Origin: Streptomyces sp. PKU-EA00015 | GTDB taxonomy: Bacteria > Actinomycetota > Actinomycetes > Streptomycetales > Streptomycetaceae | Direction: 5' to 3' | Length of the DNA: 64,000 nt | Assembly: GCF_013387495.1 (NCBI RefSeq) | Contig: NZ_JABZEE010000032.1 | Span: 62,001 to 126,000 of the forward strand | Part shown: positions 6,442 through 15,386 of the stretch, in pieces | Layout: every line of letters starts with the position of its first letter | Numbering within the stretch: the first letter of the stretch is position 1 | The notes under the pieces: generated by a model | Databases searched by the model: none | Told to the model about the DNA's origin: nothing | Seen by the model: the letters and a program-made list of their open reading frames with translations, nothing else | Translations under genes and position numbers: made by a program

Positions 6442-8352
6442 ATGAGTCTTGTCTCCACCTCCTTGGACGTGCCCTTCATGGGCGACTACGCCTACGACTG
6501 GGCCCTGGTCGATGTGGAGACCTCGGGGCTCATAGCTCGGCGAGACCGCGTACTGTCCGTAGCAGTGATCACGATCGGTCCGGACGGCGAGCAGACCGGC
6601 GAGTTCTCGACGCTGCTCAATCCGGGGTGCGATCCGGGGCCGGTGGAGGTGCACGGGCTGACCGTCGAGCGACTGCATGGGGCGCCGACCTTCGACCAGG
6701 TCGCCGGGCGAATCGGAGCGATGCTCCAGGACCGGGTCCTGGTCGCCCACAACGCCCAGTTCGACTACGACTTCCTGGCCTACGAGTTCGCCCGTGCGCG
6801 GATGTGGCTGCCGGTGTCGCAGCGGCTGTGCACACTGGCGCTGAATCGCCAGGTGGATCCGCCGGCGGAGGACATGAAGCTCGGCACCATCGCCGCCCAT
6901 TACGGCGTCCCCCAGCAGCGTGCTCACGATGCGCTGGACGACACCCGTGTGCTGGCCGGGATCCTGTGCGCATCACTGCGCGAGGCAGCGCGGCTCGATC
7001 TTCCCCTACCGCTGGTGACCTGCCCGCCCCGGGCAGAGTCCCAGTTCACGCCGAAGCCGCCGAAGACTCCCTGCGCGTACCGCAATCCGGGACGGCTGGC
7101 TCCCGGCGGACCTCTCCAGCAGGGGATGAAGGTCGCGATCACCGGTGAGACCGCCCATGCCCGAGCGGAGCTGGTCGGGCGGGCGGTTGCCACTGGGCTG
7201 AACATGATGACCTCCGTGAGCCGGCACACCAGCCTGCTGGTCACCAATGAACCGGAGTCCGATTCGGCGAAGGCCCGACGCGCGCTCGCCGAAGGCGTGC
7301 CGGTCATCGACGAGCACACCTTCCTACGGCTGTTGGCCGACGTACGGCCGGGGACAGCGCATGAGGCGACGGCCGTCGCTGTCGTCCCAGTGGCTGAGCC
7401 GGAAGCAGAACCAGTCGTCGGACCCGTGGACCGGGTCCCGACCGCAACCTCTGCCGCACCCGTTCCGGAAGCAGCACCCCTCCCTACGGCCGCCCCCGAT
7501 GTGTCAGTACCCGCTCCGCGCCAAGCGGAGCCCTCCGTCGGCACCTTGGACAAGCCTCTGGCGGGGCGCCGCGTGCTGGTCCTCGGTGGTGCCCATGCCG
7601 ATGCCGCGGCGACTCGTACCGGCATCGTCGGGCTGGGCGGGTCCGCAGCGGTCAACCTGTCCGCCAGCGTCACCGACGTCGTGCTCCTGCCGGGAGGGGA
7701 GGATGACCGGCGCATGAGCCGCATCACCGCCCTCGGGCTCCCCGTGCACGACCTCCACTGGCTCACCGCTCCGACCGCCGCTTCCCCGGCCGAGGCGGCT
7801 CTCCGGCTTCAGCAGCCGCACGTAATGCCGAGAGGCGGGGTCATCGACCTGCCCATGCCGCACGGCAGACCCGCGCCGGAGTGGTATGTCACCGCCGGCT
7901 GGGCCCCGCAGTCCGGCTACGAAATCGACGTCGTCGCCTTCCTCCTCGACGAGGACGAACAGGTCGCCTTCGACGGAGACTTCATCTTCTACGGAGCTCC
8001 GGAGAGCCCGGCCGGGACTGTGCGGCTGCTGACCGGCGGCCCGGCCGAACAGACCATCGCCCTCGACCTGGCTTCCCTGCCGCCCGCGACGCACAAAGTC
8101 GTCGTCGCTGCGGCCATCGACGGCGCCGCCACCTTCGGGTCGGTCGGGGCGATCCAGATCGGCGCGGCTCCCGGCAGCAGCGGGGCCCCTCTTGCCCGGG
8201 CCACCCTGGATGCCGCCACCACCGAGCGCACCATGCTGCTCGCGGAGATCTACCGCAGGGGTCCGGTCTGGCGCCTACGCGCCGTCGGCCAGGGCTACGA
8301 CCACGGCCTCGATGTCCTGGTACGCGGATACGGGGTCGACATCGCCGACTGA
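6442..8352 (+). CDS. DEDDh exonuclease - BRCT - TerD fusion protein
   Basis: A 636-residue multidomain protein. Residues 18-180 are a DnaQ/epsilon-like 3'-5' exonuclease with all DEDDh residues: D24 and E26 in LVDVETSG, the aspartate of AHNAQFDYDFL, and H/D of HDALDDTRVL. Residues about 225-310 form a BRCT domain (GMKVAITGETAHARAELVGR ... TSLLVTNEPESDSAKARRA). A second, weaker BRCT-like unit follows a Pro/Ala linker (RRVLVLGGAHADAAATR, about 372-447). Residues about 455-636 are a TerD domain (GYEIDVVAFLLDEDEQV; DFIFYGAPES; EIYRRGPVWRLRAVGQGY), a calcium-binding fold linked to tellurite and stress resistance. No other ter genes are nearby. Start is ATG 6442; ATG 6478 is an alternative, and neither has a convincing Shine-Dalgarno. 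A role in processing DNA damage under stress is inference. Confidence 0.88.
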   Translation: MSLVSTSLDVPFMGDYAYDWALVDVETSGLIARRDRVLSVAVITIGPDGEQTGEFSTLLNPGCDPGPVEVHGLTVERLHGAPTFDQVAGRIGAMLQDRVLVAHNAQFDYDFLAYEFARARMWLPVSQRLCTLALNRQVDPPAEDMKLGTIAAHYGVPQQRAHDALDDTRVLAGILCASLREAARLDLPLPLVTCPPRAESQFTPKPPKTPCAYRNPGRLAPGGPLQQGMKVAITGETAHARAELVGRAVATGLNMMTSVSRHTSLLVTNEPESDSAKARRALAEGVPVIDEHTFLRLLADVRPGTAHEATAVAVVPVAEPEAEPVVGPVDRVPTATSAAPVPEAAPLPTAAPDVSVPAPRQAEPSVGTLDKPLAGRRVLVLGGAHADAAATRTGIVGLGGSAAVNLSASVTDVVLLPGGEDDRRMSRITALGLPVHDLHWLTAPTAASPAEAALRLQQPHVMPRGGVIDLPMPHGRPAPEWYVTAGWAPQSGYEIDVVAFLLDEDEQVAFDGDFIFYGAPESPAGTVRLLTGGPAEQTIALDLASLPPATHKVVVAAAIDGAATFGSVGAIQIGAAPGSSGAPLARATLDAATTERTMLLAEIYRRGPVWRLRAVGQGYDHGLDVLVRGYGVDIAD

Positions 8353-8747
8353 ACGACGGCGCCGGAGGCAGAGGTCTGCGCATCACCTGCGTCTGAGCAC
8401 GCGCCCTCAGAGGGCAGGTGCCAGCGGGGGCCACGTGGGGAGCCACCCGAGGCGACACGAGGTGACTCTCCATGGACGAACGCGGACGAGACGCGCTCGA
8501 TACGAGTGGTCAGACGAGCCGAAGCGGCCCGGTTCCTGTGCCCCTTCTTAGCGTCACCTTAAACGGAGCATAAGGATCGCCATTCCCCGCTCCCAGCAGG
8601 CGATTTCGCGGTGATCAGGGGCTAGCTTGCTGATCGCCGGGGCCGGTTCGAGCAGTCGGCGCCGTAGTCCTACGGGGGGCCGCACCGCCGGTTCGAGCCG
8701 GGCCCCGCCCCTCACGCCTCCGCCGCCATTCGAAGGAGAACGTCACC
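8353..8747. other. 395-bp intergenic region, promoter side of the LPMO gene
   Basis: No gene is visible. The sequence between about 8545 and 8640 is noticeably AT-richer than its surroundings and probably carries the promoter for the downstream secreted LPMO. I could not fix -35 and -10 elements with confidence. Confidence 0.4.
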
Positions 8748-9761
8748 ATGACCGCTCGCCGCAGGGCCGCCACGGTCGCCGCACTCGGTCTCGCCCCGGT
8801 CGCGCTGGCCGGCCTGGCCGCCGGTCCGGCGGCCGCCCACGGGTCGATGACGGATCCGGTCAGCCGGGTGTCCGCCTGTTTCGCCGAGGGGCCGGAGAGT
8901 CCGGTGTCGCAGGCGTGCAAGGCGGCGGTCGCGGCGAGCGGCACGCAGGCGTTCTACGACTGGAACGAGGTCAACATCGCCAACGCCGCGGGCAACCACC
9001 GGCAGCTGATCCCGGACGGCGAGCTGTGCAGCGCGGGCCGTGACAAGTACCAGGGGCTCGACCTGCCCCGCGCCGACTGGCCCTCCTCGCCGCTCGCCTC
9101 GGGGAACCACACCTTCCGGTACAAGGCGACCGCTCCGCACAAGGGCGCCTTCGAGTTGTACCTGACGAAGGACGGCTACGACCCGACGAAGCCGCTGAAG
9201 TGGTCCGACCTGGAGGAGAAGCCGTTCGCGAAGGTCACGAACCCGAAGCTGGAGAACGGCGCGTACGTCTTCGACGGCGTCGTGCCGAACCGGTCGGGAC
9301 GGCACCTGGTCTACTCGATCTGGCAGCGCTCGGACTCCCCGGAGGCGTTCTACACGTGCTCCGACGTGGTGTTCGGCAAGGACAGCGGCGGTGTTCCCGC
9401 GCCGGCAGCCTCCGCGCCCTCGGACCAGGAGATCGCACAGGGCGCGGACAAGTCGACGGTGGACCACGGCGGTCACGGCGGTGACGACCACGCGCAGGCG
9501 GCGGGTGCGGCCGCTCCCGCCGAGAAGCCCGACGCGGCGCCGTCGCCCGAGCCCGCCGACAACGCCCCCGAGGCGAAGGGCGCCGGTACGCCGTCCGCCG
9601 CCCCGGGGCCCTCGGGCGAGAACCTCGCCGAGACGGGCGGTGACAGCAGCACCACGTACATCGCGATCGGCGGCGCCGCCGCTCTCGCCGTCGGCGCCAC
9701 GGCACTGTTCGGGCTGGGCCGTCACCGGCCCGCGGCGTCGGGCGGACGCCACAGCCGCTGA
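8748..9761 (+). CDS. AA10 lytic polysaccharide monooxygenase with LAETG cell-wall anchor
   Basis: A 337-residue copper enzyme that cleaves crystalline chitin or cellulose oxidatively. The signal peptide ends at AAA, exposing His31 (HGSMTDPVSR), the N-terminal ligand of the histidine brace. The second brace histidine lies in YKATAPHKGAFELYLTK, and the usual AA10 sections DWNEVNIANAAGNHRQLIPD and LVYSIWQRSDSPEAFYTCSDV follow. After about residue 220 there is a long Ala/Pro/Glu-rich linker with a short His-rich patch. It ends in LAETGG, a hydrophobic segment and a basic tail (RHRP...GRHSR), a sortase sorting signal of the LAxTG class used by streptomycetes. So the enzyme is probably wall-attached rather than free. 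The start has GAAGGAGAA 7 nt upstream. Chitin versus cellulose specificity is not decided. Confidence 0.93.
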   Translation: MTARRRAATVAALGLAPVALAGLAAGPAAAHGSMTDPVSRVSACFAEGPESPVSQACKAAVAASGTQAFYDWNEVNIANAAGNHRQLIPDGELCSAGRDKYQGLDLPRADWPSSPLASGNHTFRYKATAPHKGAFELYLTKDGYDPTKPLKWSDLEEKPFAKVTNPKLENGAYVFDGVVPNRSGRHLVYSIWQRSDSPEAFYTCSDVVFGKDSGGVPAPAASAPSDQEIAQGADKSTVDHGGHGGDDHAQAAGAAAPAEKPDAAPSPEPADNAPEAKGAGTPSAAPGPSGENLAETGGDSSTTYIAIGGAAALAVGATALFGLGRHRPAASGGRHSR

Positions 9762-9776
9762 CACTTCCCGAGGCCC

Positions 9777-9814
9777 GAGGCGGCCGTCCGCTCCCGCGAG
9801 CGGACGGCCGCCTC
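9777..9814. terminator. Bidirectional hairpin terminator
   Basis: A perfect 17-bp stem (GAGGCGGCCGTCCGCTC / GAGCGGACGGCCGCCTC) with a CCGC loop between the convergent LPMO and lipase genes. Confidence 0.85.
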
Positions 9815-9824
9815 GTCCGGTGGG

Positions 9825-10694
9825 TCAGCCGAAGACGGAGGCGCAGGTGGTGGGCTTGGCGTGCGCGGGATCGAGCGCGTTCGCCACCTCGTGGTAGGCG
9901 ATCAGGTCGAACACGCCGATCGCGACGTGCTCGGACAGGTCGACGGGACACAGGTCCTGGAGCAGGACGTTGCGGACGTTCGGCCCGCTGAGGTACTGCG
10001 ACCTGTAGGGCGTGACGACCTGGTCGTAGCGGGTGGCGATGACCGTGTAGCGCACGCCGGGGACGGTGTCACCGCCCGCGTTGAGCTTGGTGAGGAAGGC
10101 GGATCCGGCGACCTGGTCGGCGAGTGCGGGGGTGTGCTCGTTCAGGAGGTCGGCGGCGCCCGGGAAGTACGGCAGGAGCTTGGTGAGCCCGCCCAGGGTG
10201 GTGCCGTGGTTGCTCGGCGCGATGCCGACGAGGGCGTTCACCTTGTCCGCTCCGCCGAGGTACTTGAGGTAGTAGCGCGGCATCATGCCGCCCTGGGAGT
10301 GGCCGACGATGTCGGCCTCGGGGGCGCCGGTGGCGGCCAGCACCCGGTCGACGTAGGCGTCGAGTTGCTCTGCCGACCTGTCGACAGGACCGAGGCCGTG
10401 GAAGAAGGGCACGCCGGGGAGCTGACCGTAGTCGAGGGAGAAGACGCAGTAGCCGCGCTTCACCAGGTACGGGGCGAGGGCGAGCCAGTTGTCGACGGAG
10501 TTGCCGAGGGTTCCGTGGACGAGGACAACGGGGCGGGGATGGGCGGCGGAGGGCTTGCAGGTGTCGTCGTTCCAGCCACTGGTGGGGGCAGTGGCGGTGG
10601 TGTCGGCGGTTGCGGTGGCAGTGGGGACGAGAGCGACGGCGACGGCCAGCAGGAAGGCTGACAGTGGTCGGAGCGCACGTTTCCAAGGCAGCAT
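9825..10694 (-). CDS. Secreted alpha/beta-hydrolase lipase (class 2, EstA-like)
   Basis: A 289-residue secreted lipase or esterase acting on acyl esters outside the cell. ATG 10694 (MLPWKRALRPL) is preceded by AAGGAGA at 7 nt; the next 35 residues are a signal peptide ending near ATATA. Mature sequence shows the oxyanion-region strand RPVVLVHGTLGNS, the nucleophile elbow GHSQGG, and a possible catalytic His in the C-terminal region (DLSEHVAIGVFDLIAYH). Four cysteines suggest disulfides. It ends at the terminator shared with the LPMO gene and appears monocistronic. Confidence 0.9.
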   Translation of the reverse strand: MLPWKRALRPLSAFLLAVAVALVPTATATADTTATAPTSGWNDDTCKPSAAHPRPVVLVHGTLGNSVDNWLALAPYLVKRGYCVFSLDYGQLPGVPFFHGLGPVDRSAEQLDAYVDRVLAATGAPEADIVGHSQGGMMPRYYLKYLGGADKVNALVGIAPSNHGTTLGGLTKLLPYFPGAADLLNEHTPALADQVAGSAFLTKLNAGGDTVPGVRYTVIATRYDQVVTPYRSQYLSGPNVRNVLLQDLCPVDLSEHVAIGVFDLIAYHEVANALDPAHAKPTTCASVFG

Positions 10695-10884
10695 CGATCG
10701 GTCTCCTTGCGGCTCAAGGGAGTTGCGATGGCTGAATGTGCTTGCCGTGCACACAACAACTTACGGACGGGTAACCGCACAGGGAAGTGACGCGTCGGTA
10801 AAGACTGACTCTTCGTCAATAGCGGTCGGCACCACGTCCGTCGCCGCCGATCACCGCCGCCCGTCGCCTGTGCGGCCCGGTGTC

Positions 10885-11865
10885 CTATGCGGCCAGCGAC
10901 CCCGGCACGACCGCCCTCGGACCGAACCTGGCGCGGGCCCGGTCCGCCACGGCCTCGATCCGGCGCGCCCGTTCGTCGGCCGGGTCGAACGACAGCTGCC
11001 GGGCGGCGCGTTCGGCCGGCATCAGGCCCTCGGCGCGCAGCGACAGCCCGCGCACCCTGGCCCGCTGCAGTCCCAGCGACGCGTACAGCGCGTACGCGGC
11101 GCCGGTGAGTGCCGCGGAGTGAGCGGTCGGCTCGCCCAGGGTGCGGGTGCGGACGGTCGTGGACCGGTCGGCGTAGCGCACGGTGAGGGTCAGGGAACGG
11201 CACGCCTCGTGCTCGCCGCGCATCCGCGTGCCGAGCTCCTCGGCGAGCGAGAGCAGCGCCCTGCGGTGCCGCGTCTGGTCCAACTCGTCGAGAGGAAATC
11301 TCCGTTCGGCGGCGACCGAAGAGGAGAGGGCGCCCGGGACGACCGTCGTACGGTCGATGCCGCGCGCCCGCTCCCACACCTCACGACCCGCCCGCGCGCC
11401 CAGGATCCGCTGGATCACGGCGAGCGGCGCGTCGGCGACGCGTCCTGCGGAGTCGAGGCCGTAGGCGCACAGGGTGCGGGCCGTCGCGCGCCCCACGCCG
11501 TCGAGCGCGGCGACCGGCTTGTCCGCCAGGAAGGCGGCGGTCTCGCCCTCCGCGACCACCAGGGTCGTACCGGGCACGGCCTCCCTCGCCGCCATCCGGG
11601 CGAGCATCGGGCCGGGGCCGGCGCCGATGACGCAGTCCACCCCGCAGTGCGCCAGCGCCCGCACCCGCAGCAGCGAGGCGAGCTCGGCCGTGTCCCGGCC
11701 GAAGTACCGTTCCGCGCCCCGGACGTCGACGAGCGCGGCGTCGGGCGGCAGCGCCTGGACGACAGGACTGATGTTCCCGGCCACCCCGAGCAGGGCGGTC
11801 AGCATCGCCTCGGCCCCGGCCTCTTCGGACGCCGGGGGCAGCAGGAAACGTACATGGAGGATCAT
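10885..11865 (-). CDS. imuB: ImuB-like Y-family polymerase homologue
   Basis: A 326-residue Y-family polymerase relative lacking the usual catalytic carboxylates. The normal first acidic motif is absent at the N-terminus (MILHVRFLLPP), and the second region reads AALVDVRGAERYFG. Helix-hairpin-helix (VAALDGVGRATARTLCAYGL) and little-finger sections are present. In other bacteria ImuB is an inactive adaptor that brings DnaE2 to the sliding clamp for error-prone bypass. ATG 11865 overlaps the dnaE2 stop (ATGA), so the two are coupled. It is shorter than many ImuB proteins (about 500 residues), and no imuA or imuA' is present next to it. Confidence 0.85.
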   Translation of the reverse strand: MILHVRFLLPPASEEAGAEAMLTALLGVAGNISPVVQALPPDAALVDVRGAERYFGRDTAELASLLRVRALAHCGVDCVIGAGPGPMLARMAAREAVPGTTLVVAEGETAAFLADKPVAALDGVGRATARTLCAYGLDSAGRVADAPLAVIQRILGARAGREVWERARGIDRTTVVPGALSSSVAAERRFPLDELDQTRHRRALLSLAEELGTRMRGEHEACRSLTLTVRYADRSTTVRTRTLGEPTAHSAALTGAAYALYASLGLQRARVRGLSLRAEGLMPAERAARQLSFDPADERARRIEAVADRARARFGPRAVVPGSLAA

Positions 11866-14800
11866 CCGGCGCTCCCCGGGCTCTGGTGCCACAGCTTCCT
11901 TCCGGTGGCGGCCGTGTCACCGGCCGGCCGCAGGTCGGCCCACGGGTTCATCTCGTAGCCCGTCGGAAGCTGGATCCGGCGGCCGCCCGCGGCGTCGCCG
12001 TCCGGGTGCGCGGCCGGGGCCGCCAGCCGGGCCGCGACCGCGTCGAGGCCGCCGGTGCGGCGCAGCTCCGCCAGTTCGGCCAGGTTCCAGGCCGCCGCGC
12101 CCACCACGCTGAGGCTGCGCGGTCCGCGCCGCTGCACCACTCCGCGTACCAGCAGCAGCCAGGAGTGGAAGACGGTGTGGGCGCAGGCGGCGTGGCTGTC
12201 GTCGAAGAAGGCGAGGTCGACCAGGCCGGTGCCGTCGTCGAGCGTGGTGAAGATGACCCGCTTGCCGGACCGGATCGGCGGCGTCTGGGTGGCCGCCTTG
12301 GCGCCCGCGACGAGCACCGTCTGGCCGTGCCGTGCACCGCGCAGCCGCTGGGCGGAGAGCACGCCCAGCTCGGCCAGGAAGGCGTGGTGATCCTCCATCA
12401 GGTGGCGGGAGGCGTCCATGCCGAGCACGCCCAGCTCGGCGCTGAGGCGTTCCGCGTCACCGAGATCGGGCAGGCCGACGGAAGCGGTCTCCCGCCCGTG
12501 GGCGAGCGGGAGCTGGCTGCCGTACGACGCCGCTCCGCGTCCGCCGCGGTGGAGTTCGGCGAGGTGCAGCAGCAGGTCGCGGCGATTGGCGCCGAAGGCG
12601 TCGAGGGCGCCGACCTGGGCGAGCCGTTCGGCGACGGGCCGGCCGGGGCGGGCGCGCTGCCAGAAGTCCAGGAGCGAGGAGTAGGGCTGCCCGGACTCGA
12701 TGCGGGACTTCTCGGCCTCGCTGATGCCGTGGACGTCCGCGAGGGCGAGCCGCAGGCCCCACCTCCCGGACGCCGCACCGCCCTCACCACCAGACACCAG
12801 TTCGATTCGATGGGCGGCGCCCGACCGGTTGACGTCCAACGGCAGCACGGGCACCCCGCGCCGCCGCGCGTCCGCCAGCAGCAGCCGCTTCGGGTACATC
12901 CCGGGGTCGTGCGTGAGCAGCCCGGCGAAGAAGGCCGCCGGGTGGTGCGCCTTGAGCCAGGCCGACTGGTACGTGGGCACCGCGAAGGCGACCGCGTGCG
13001 CCTTGCAGAAGCCGTACGAGCCGAACGCCTCGACGATCTCCCAGGTGCGGGCGACCACTTCGGGCCCGTACCCCTTGACCCCGGCGCGCTGCGCGAACCA
13101 GACCTTGATCCTGCCCTGCGACTCGGGATCGGAGAGCCCGCGCCGCACCCGGTCGGCCTCGTCCCGGCCGCAGCCGGTCATGATGTTCACGATCTCGATG
13201 ATCTGCTCGTGGAAGACGACCACCCCGTACGTCTCCTTCAGCGGCCCCTCCAGATCGGGATGCGGGTAGCGGACGGGCGCGCGGCCGTGCCGGGCCTCGA
13301 TGAACGGCCGGACCATGTCGGCCGCGACCGGCCCCGGGCGGAACAGCGAGATGTCCACGACCAGGTCGTGGAAGTTCTCCGGCTGCAGCCGTCCGACCAG
13401 GTCGCGCTGGCCCGGGGACTCGATCTGGAAGCAGCCCAGCGTCTCGGTGGACCTGATGAGCCGGTAGGTGTCCGGGTCCCCCGGCGGCAGGGAGTCGAGA
13501 TCGACCTCCTCCCCCGAGACCCGGCGCACCTCGGCGACCGCGTGCGCCATCGCCGACTGCATCCGCACGCCGAGGACGTCGAGCTTGAGCAGCCCGAGCC
13601 TCTCCACGTCGTCCTTGTCGAACTGCGACATGGGGAAGCCCTCGCCGCTCGTGGGCACCACGGGGGTACGGGCGAGCAGCGAGGAGTCGGAGAGCAGCAC
13701 ACCGCACGGGTGCATGGCGACACCGCGCGGCAGCGCGTCCAGCGCCTCGACCAGCTCCCACAGCCGTCCGTGCCGCTTCAACTCCTTCGCGACCGGCTGG
13801 AGTTCGGGCAGCTCGTCGAGCGCGGCGCGCGCGTCGCGGGCCCGGATGTGCGGGAAGGACTTGGCGATCCGGTCGATCTCGGCCGGGTCCATCGACAGGG
13901 CCGCGCCCACGTCCCGTACGGCATGGCGCACCCGGTAGGTCTCGGGCATGGCGACGGTCGCGACCCGCTCCTCGCCGAAGCGGCCGATGATCGCGCGGTA
14001 GACGTCGAGGCGGCGGGCGGACTCGACGTCGATGTCGATGTCCGGCAGCACCCGCCGGCGCTTGGACAGGAAGCGCTCCATCAGCAGCCCGTGCTCTACC
14101 GGGTCGGCGTGCGCGATGCCGATGAGGTGGTTGACGAGGGACCCGGCCCCGGAGCCGCGCGCGGCGACCCGGACACCCATCCGCTTCACGTCGTCGACCA
14201 CCTGGGCGACGGTCAGGAAGTAGGAGGCGAATCCGTGGTGGGCGATGATGTCCAGCTCGTGGTGCATCCGCTCCCAGTAGGCGCGCCGGCCCTCGTAGCC
14301 GCGCAGCACCATGCCGGCCGCGGCACGGGAGGCGAGCACCCGCTGTGCGGTGCGGTGCTCCGCGCCGACGAGGCGGGGCTCCGGGAAGTGCACGCTGCCG
14401 ATCCCCAGGTCGTCCTCGGGGTCGACCAGGCAGGCCGCGGCCGTCTCCTCGGTCATGGCGAGCAGCCGGTGCGCGGTGTCACGCCGGAAGCCGGCGGCCT
14501 CGGCGACCCGCTCGGCGGCACGGGCCATGGCGGTCGGGTCCTTGAGCCAGCGCTCGCCGCTGTCGAGTTCTTTGCGCGGGTCCACGGGCACGAGCCGGCG
14601 GGCCGAGTCGAGGACGTCGGCGACCGGGCCCTGGCCGGGGTCCGCGTACCGGACGGCGTTGGTCAGGACGGCCCGTACGCCCTGGTCGGCGGCGAGGCCG
14701 AGGGCACGGGCGGCGTGCCGCAGCGAGCCGGGGCCGGTGCCGGTGCGGCCGTGGTGGACGACCTCCAGGCACAGCCGGTCGCCGTACCGCTCCCGCCAGG

Positions 14801-15302
14801 GGCCGAGCAGCCCGGCGGCGCGGTCGGGGCGGCCGGCGGCGAGCGCGCGTCCGACCTCGGAGGAGGGGCCGAGGAGCACGGTCAGTCCGTCGCCGTGGTT
14901 GTCCTGCCACGGCAGCAGCGGGCTCTCCCGGTCGGCCGCATGAGCGGCGGTGATCATCCGGCACAGGTCGGCCCAGCCCTGGCGGGAGCGGGCGAGGAAG
15001 ACGGTCCGGGGCGCGGATTCGTCGATGAACGCGCCTCCGCGGACCGGTGTACGGCGGCGTTCGGCGGGCCCCTCCCGGTGTTCGCGCTCCCCCACCGCGA
15101 GGTCCACACCGAACAGCGGCCGTACGCCCGCGCCGGAGCACGCCTCGGCGAAGCGGACCGTCCCCGCGAGGGTGTCGCGGTCCGTCAGCGCGAGGGCGTC
15201 CATGCCCCGCTCGGCAGCACACTCGGCAAGCCGCTCCGGGTGGGAGGCCCCGTAGCGCACGGAGAACCCGGAAACGGTGTGCAGATGCGTGAAGCCCGGC
15301 AT
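11862..15302 (-). CDS. dnaE2: Error-prone DNA polymerase DnaE2
   Basis: A 1146-residue C-family polymerase alpha subunit used for mutagenic translesion synthesis after DNA damage. The PHP domain opens the protein (HLHTVSGFSVRYG). The catalytic aspartates are visible in LPDIDIDVES (about residue 420) and KLDVLGVRM (about 570). Helix-hairpin-helix and an OB fold (RVIFTTLDDGTGLVDLAFF) lie near the C-terminus. ATG 15302 is chosen because AGGAGG is 7 nt upstream; the GTG two codons earlier overlaps that site. A LexA-type box lies 60 bp upstream, so expression should be SOS-induced, with imuB co-translated. Confidence 0.95.
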   Translation of the reverse strand: MPGFTHLHTVSGFSVRYGASHPERLAECAAERGMDALALTDRDTLAGTVRFAEACSGAGVRPLFGVDLAVGEREHREGPAERRRTPVRGGAFIDESAPRTVFLARSRQGWADLCRMITAAHAADRESPLLPWQDNHGDGLTVLLGPSSEVGRALAAGRPDRAAGLLGPWRERYGDRLCLEVVHHGRTGTGPGSLRHAARALGLAADQGVRAVLTNAVRYADPGQGPVADVLDSARRLVPVDPRKELDSGERWLKDPTAMARAAERVAEAAGFRRDTAHRLLAMTEETAAACLVDPEDDLGIGSVHFPEPRLVGAEHRTAQRVLASRAAAGMVLRGYEGRRAYWERMHHELDIIAHHGFASYFLTVAQVVDDVKRMGVRVAARGSGAGSLVNHLIGIAHADPVEHGLLMERFLSKRRRVLPDIDIDVESARRLDVYRAIIGRFGEERVATVAMPETYRVRHAVRDVGAALSMDPAEIDRIAKSFPHIRARDARAALDELPELQPVAKELKRHGRLWELVEALDALPRGVAMHPCGVLLSDSSLLARTPVVPTSGEGFPMSQFDKDDVERLGLLKLDVLGVRMQSAMAHAVAEVRRVSGEEVDLDSLPPGDPDTYRLIRSTETLGCFQIESPGQRDLVGRLQPENFHDLVVDISLFRPGPVAADMVRPFIEARHGRAPVRYPHPDLEGPLKETYGVVVFHEQIIEIVNIMTGCGRDEADRVRRGLSDPESQGRIKVWFAQRAGVKGYGPEVVARTWEIVEAFGSYGFCKAHAVAFAVPTYQSAWLKAHHPAAFFAGLLTHDPGMYPKRLLLADARRRGVPVLPLDVNRSGAAHRIELVSGGEGGAASGRWGLRLALADVHGISEAEKSRIESGQPYSSLLDFWQRARPGRPVAERLAQVGALDAFGANRRDLLLHLAELHRGGRGAASYGSQLPLAHGRETASVGLPDLGDAERLSAELGVLGMDASRHLMEDHHAFLAELGVLSAQRLRGARHGQTVLVAGAKAATQTPPIRSGKRVIFTTLDDGTGLVDLAFFDDSHAACAHTVFHSWLLLVRGVVQRRGPRSLSVVGAAAWNLAELAELRRTGGLDAVAARLAAPAAHPDGDAAGGRRIQLPTGYEMNPWADLRPAGDTAATGRKLWHQSPGSAG

Positions 15303-15361
15303 CCGCACCTCCTGGATCAGCCCGTCTCACCTCCCCTGTCCTTTCCACCATAGACCAAATT

Positions 15362-15377
15362 TCGAACACCCGTACGA
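15362..15377. promoter_or_regulatory. LexA (SOS) box upstream of dnaE2-imuB
   Basis: TCGAACACCCGTACGA matches the actinobacterial SOS consensus TCGAAC-N4-GTTCGA at 11 of 12 fixed positions. It lies 60 bp upstream of the dnaE2 start. A second inverted repeat, GTACGACAGTCGTAC (15372-15386), overlaps its right half. Confidence 0.8.
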
Positions 15378-15386
15378 CAGTCGTAC

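Noticed and set aside
6442..8352. A tellurite-resistance (ter) operon
   Set aside because: Only a TerD domain within a fusion is present; there are no terA, terB, terC, terE or terZ genes nearby.
11886..15353. A 1155-codon open frame on the plus strand
   Set aside because: Exactly antisense to dnaE2, which has full catalytic motifs; composition is that of a shadow frame.
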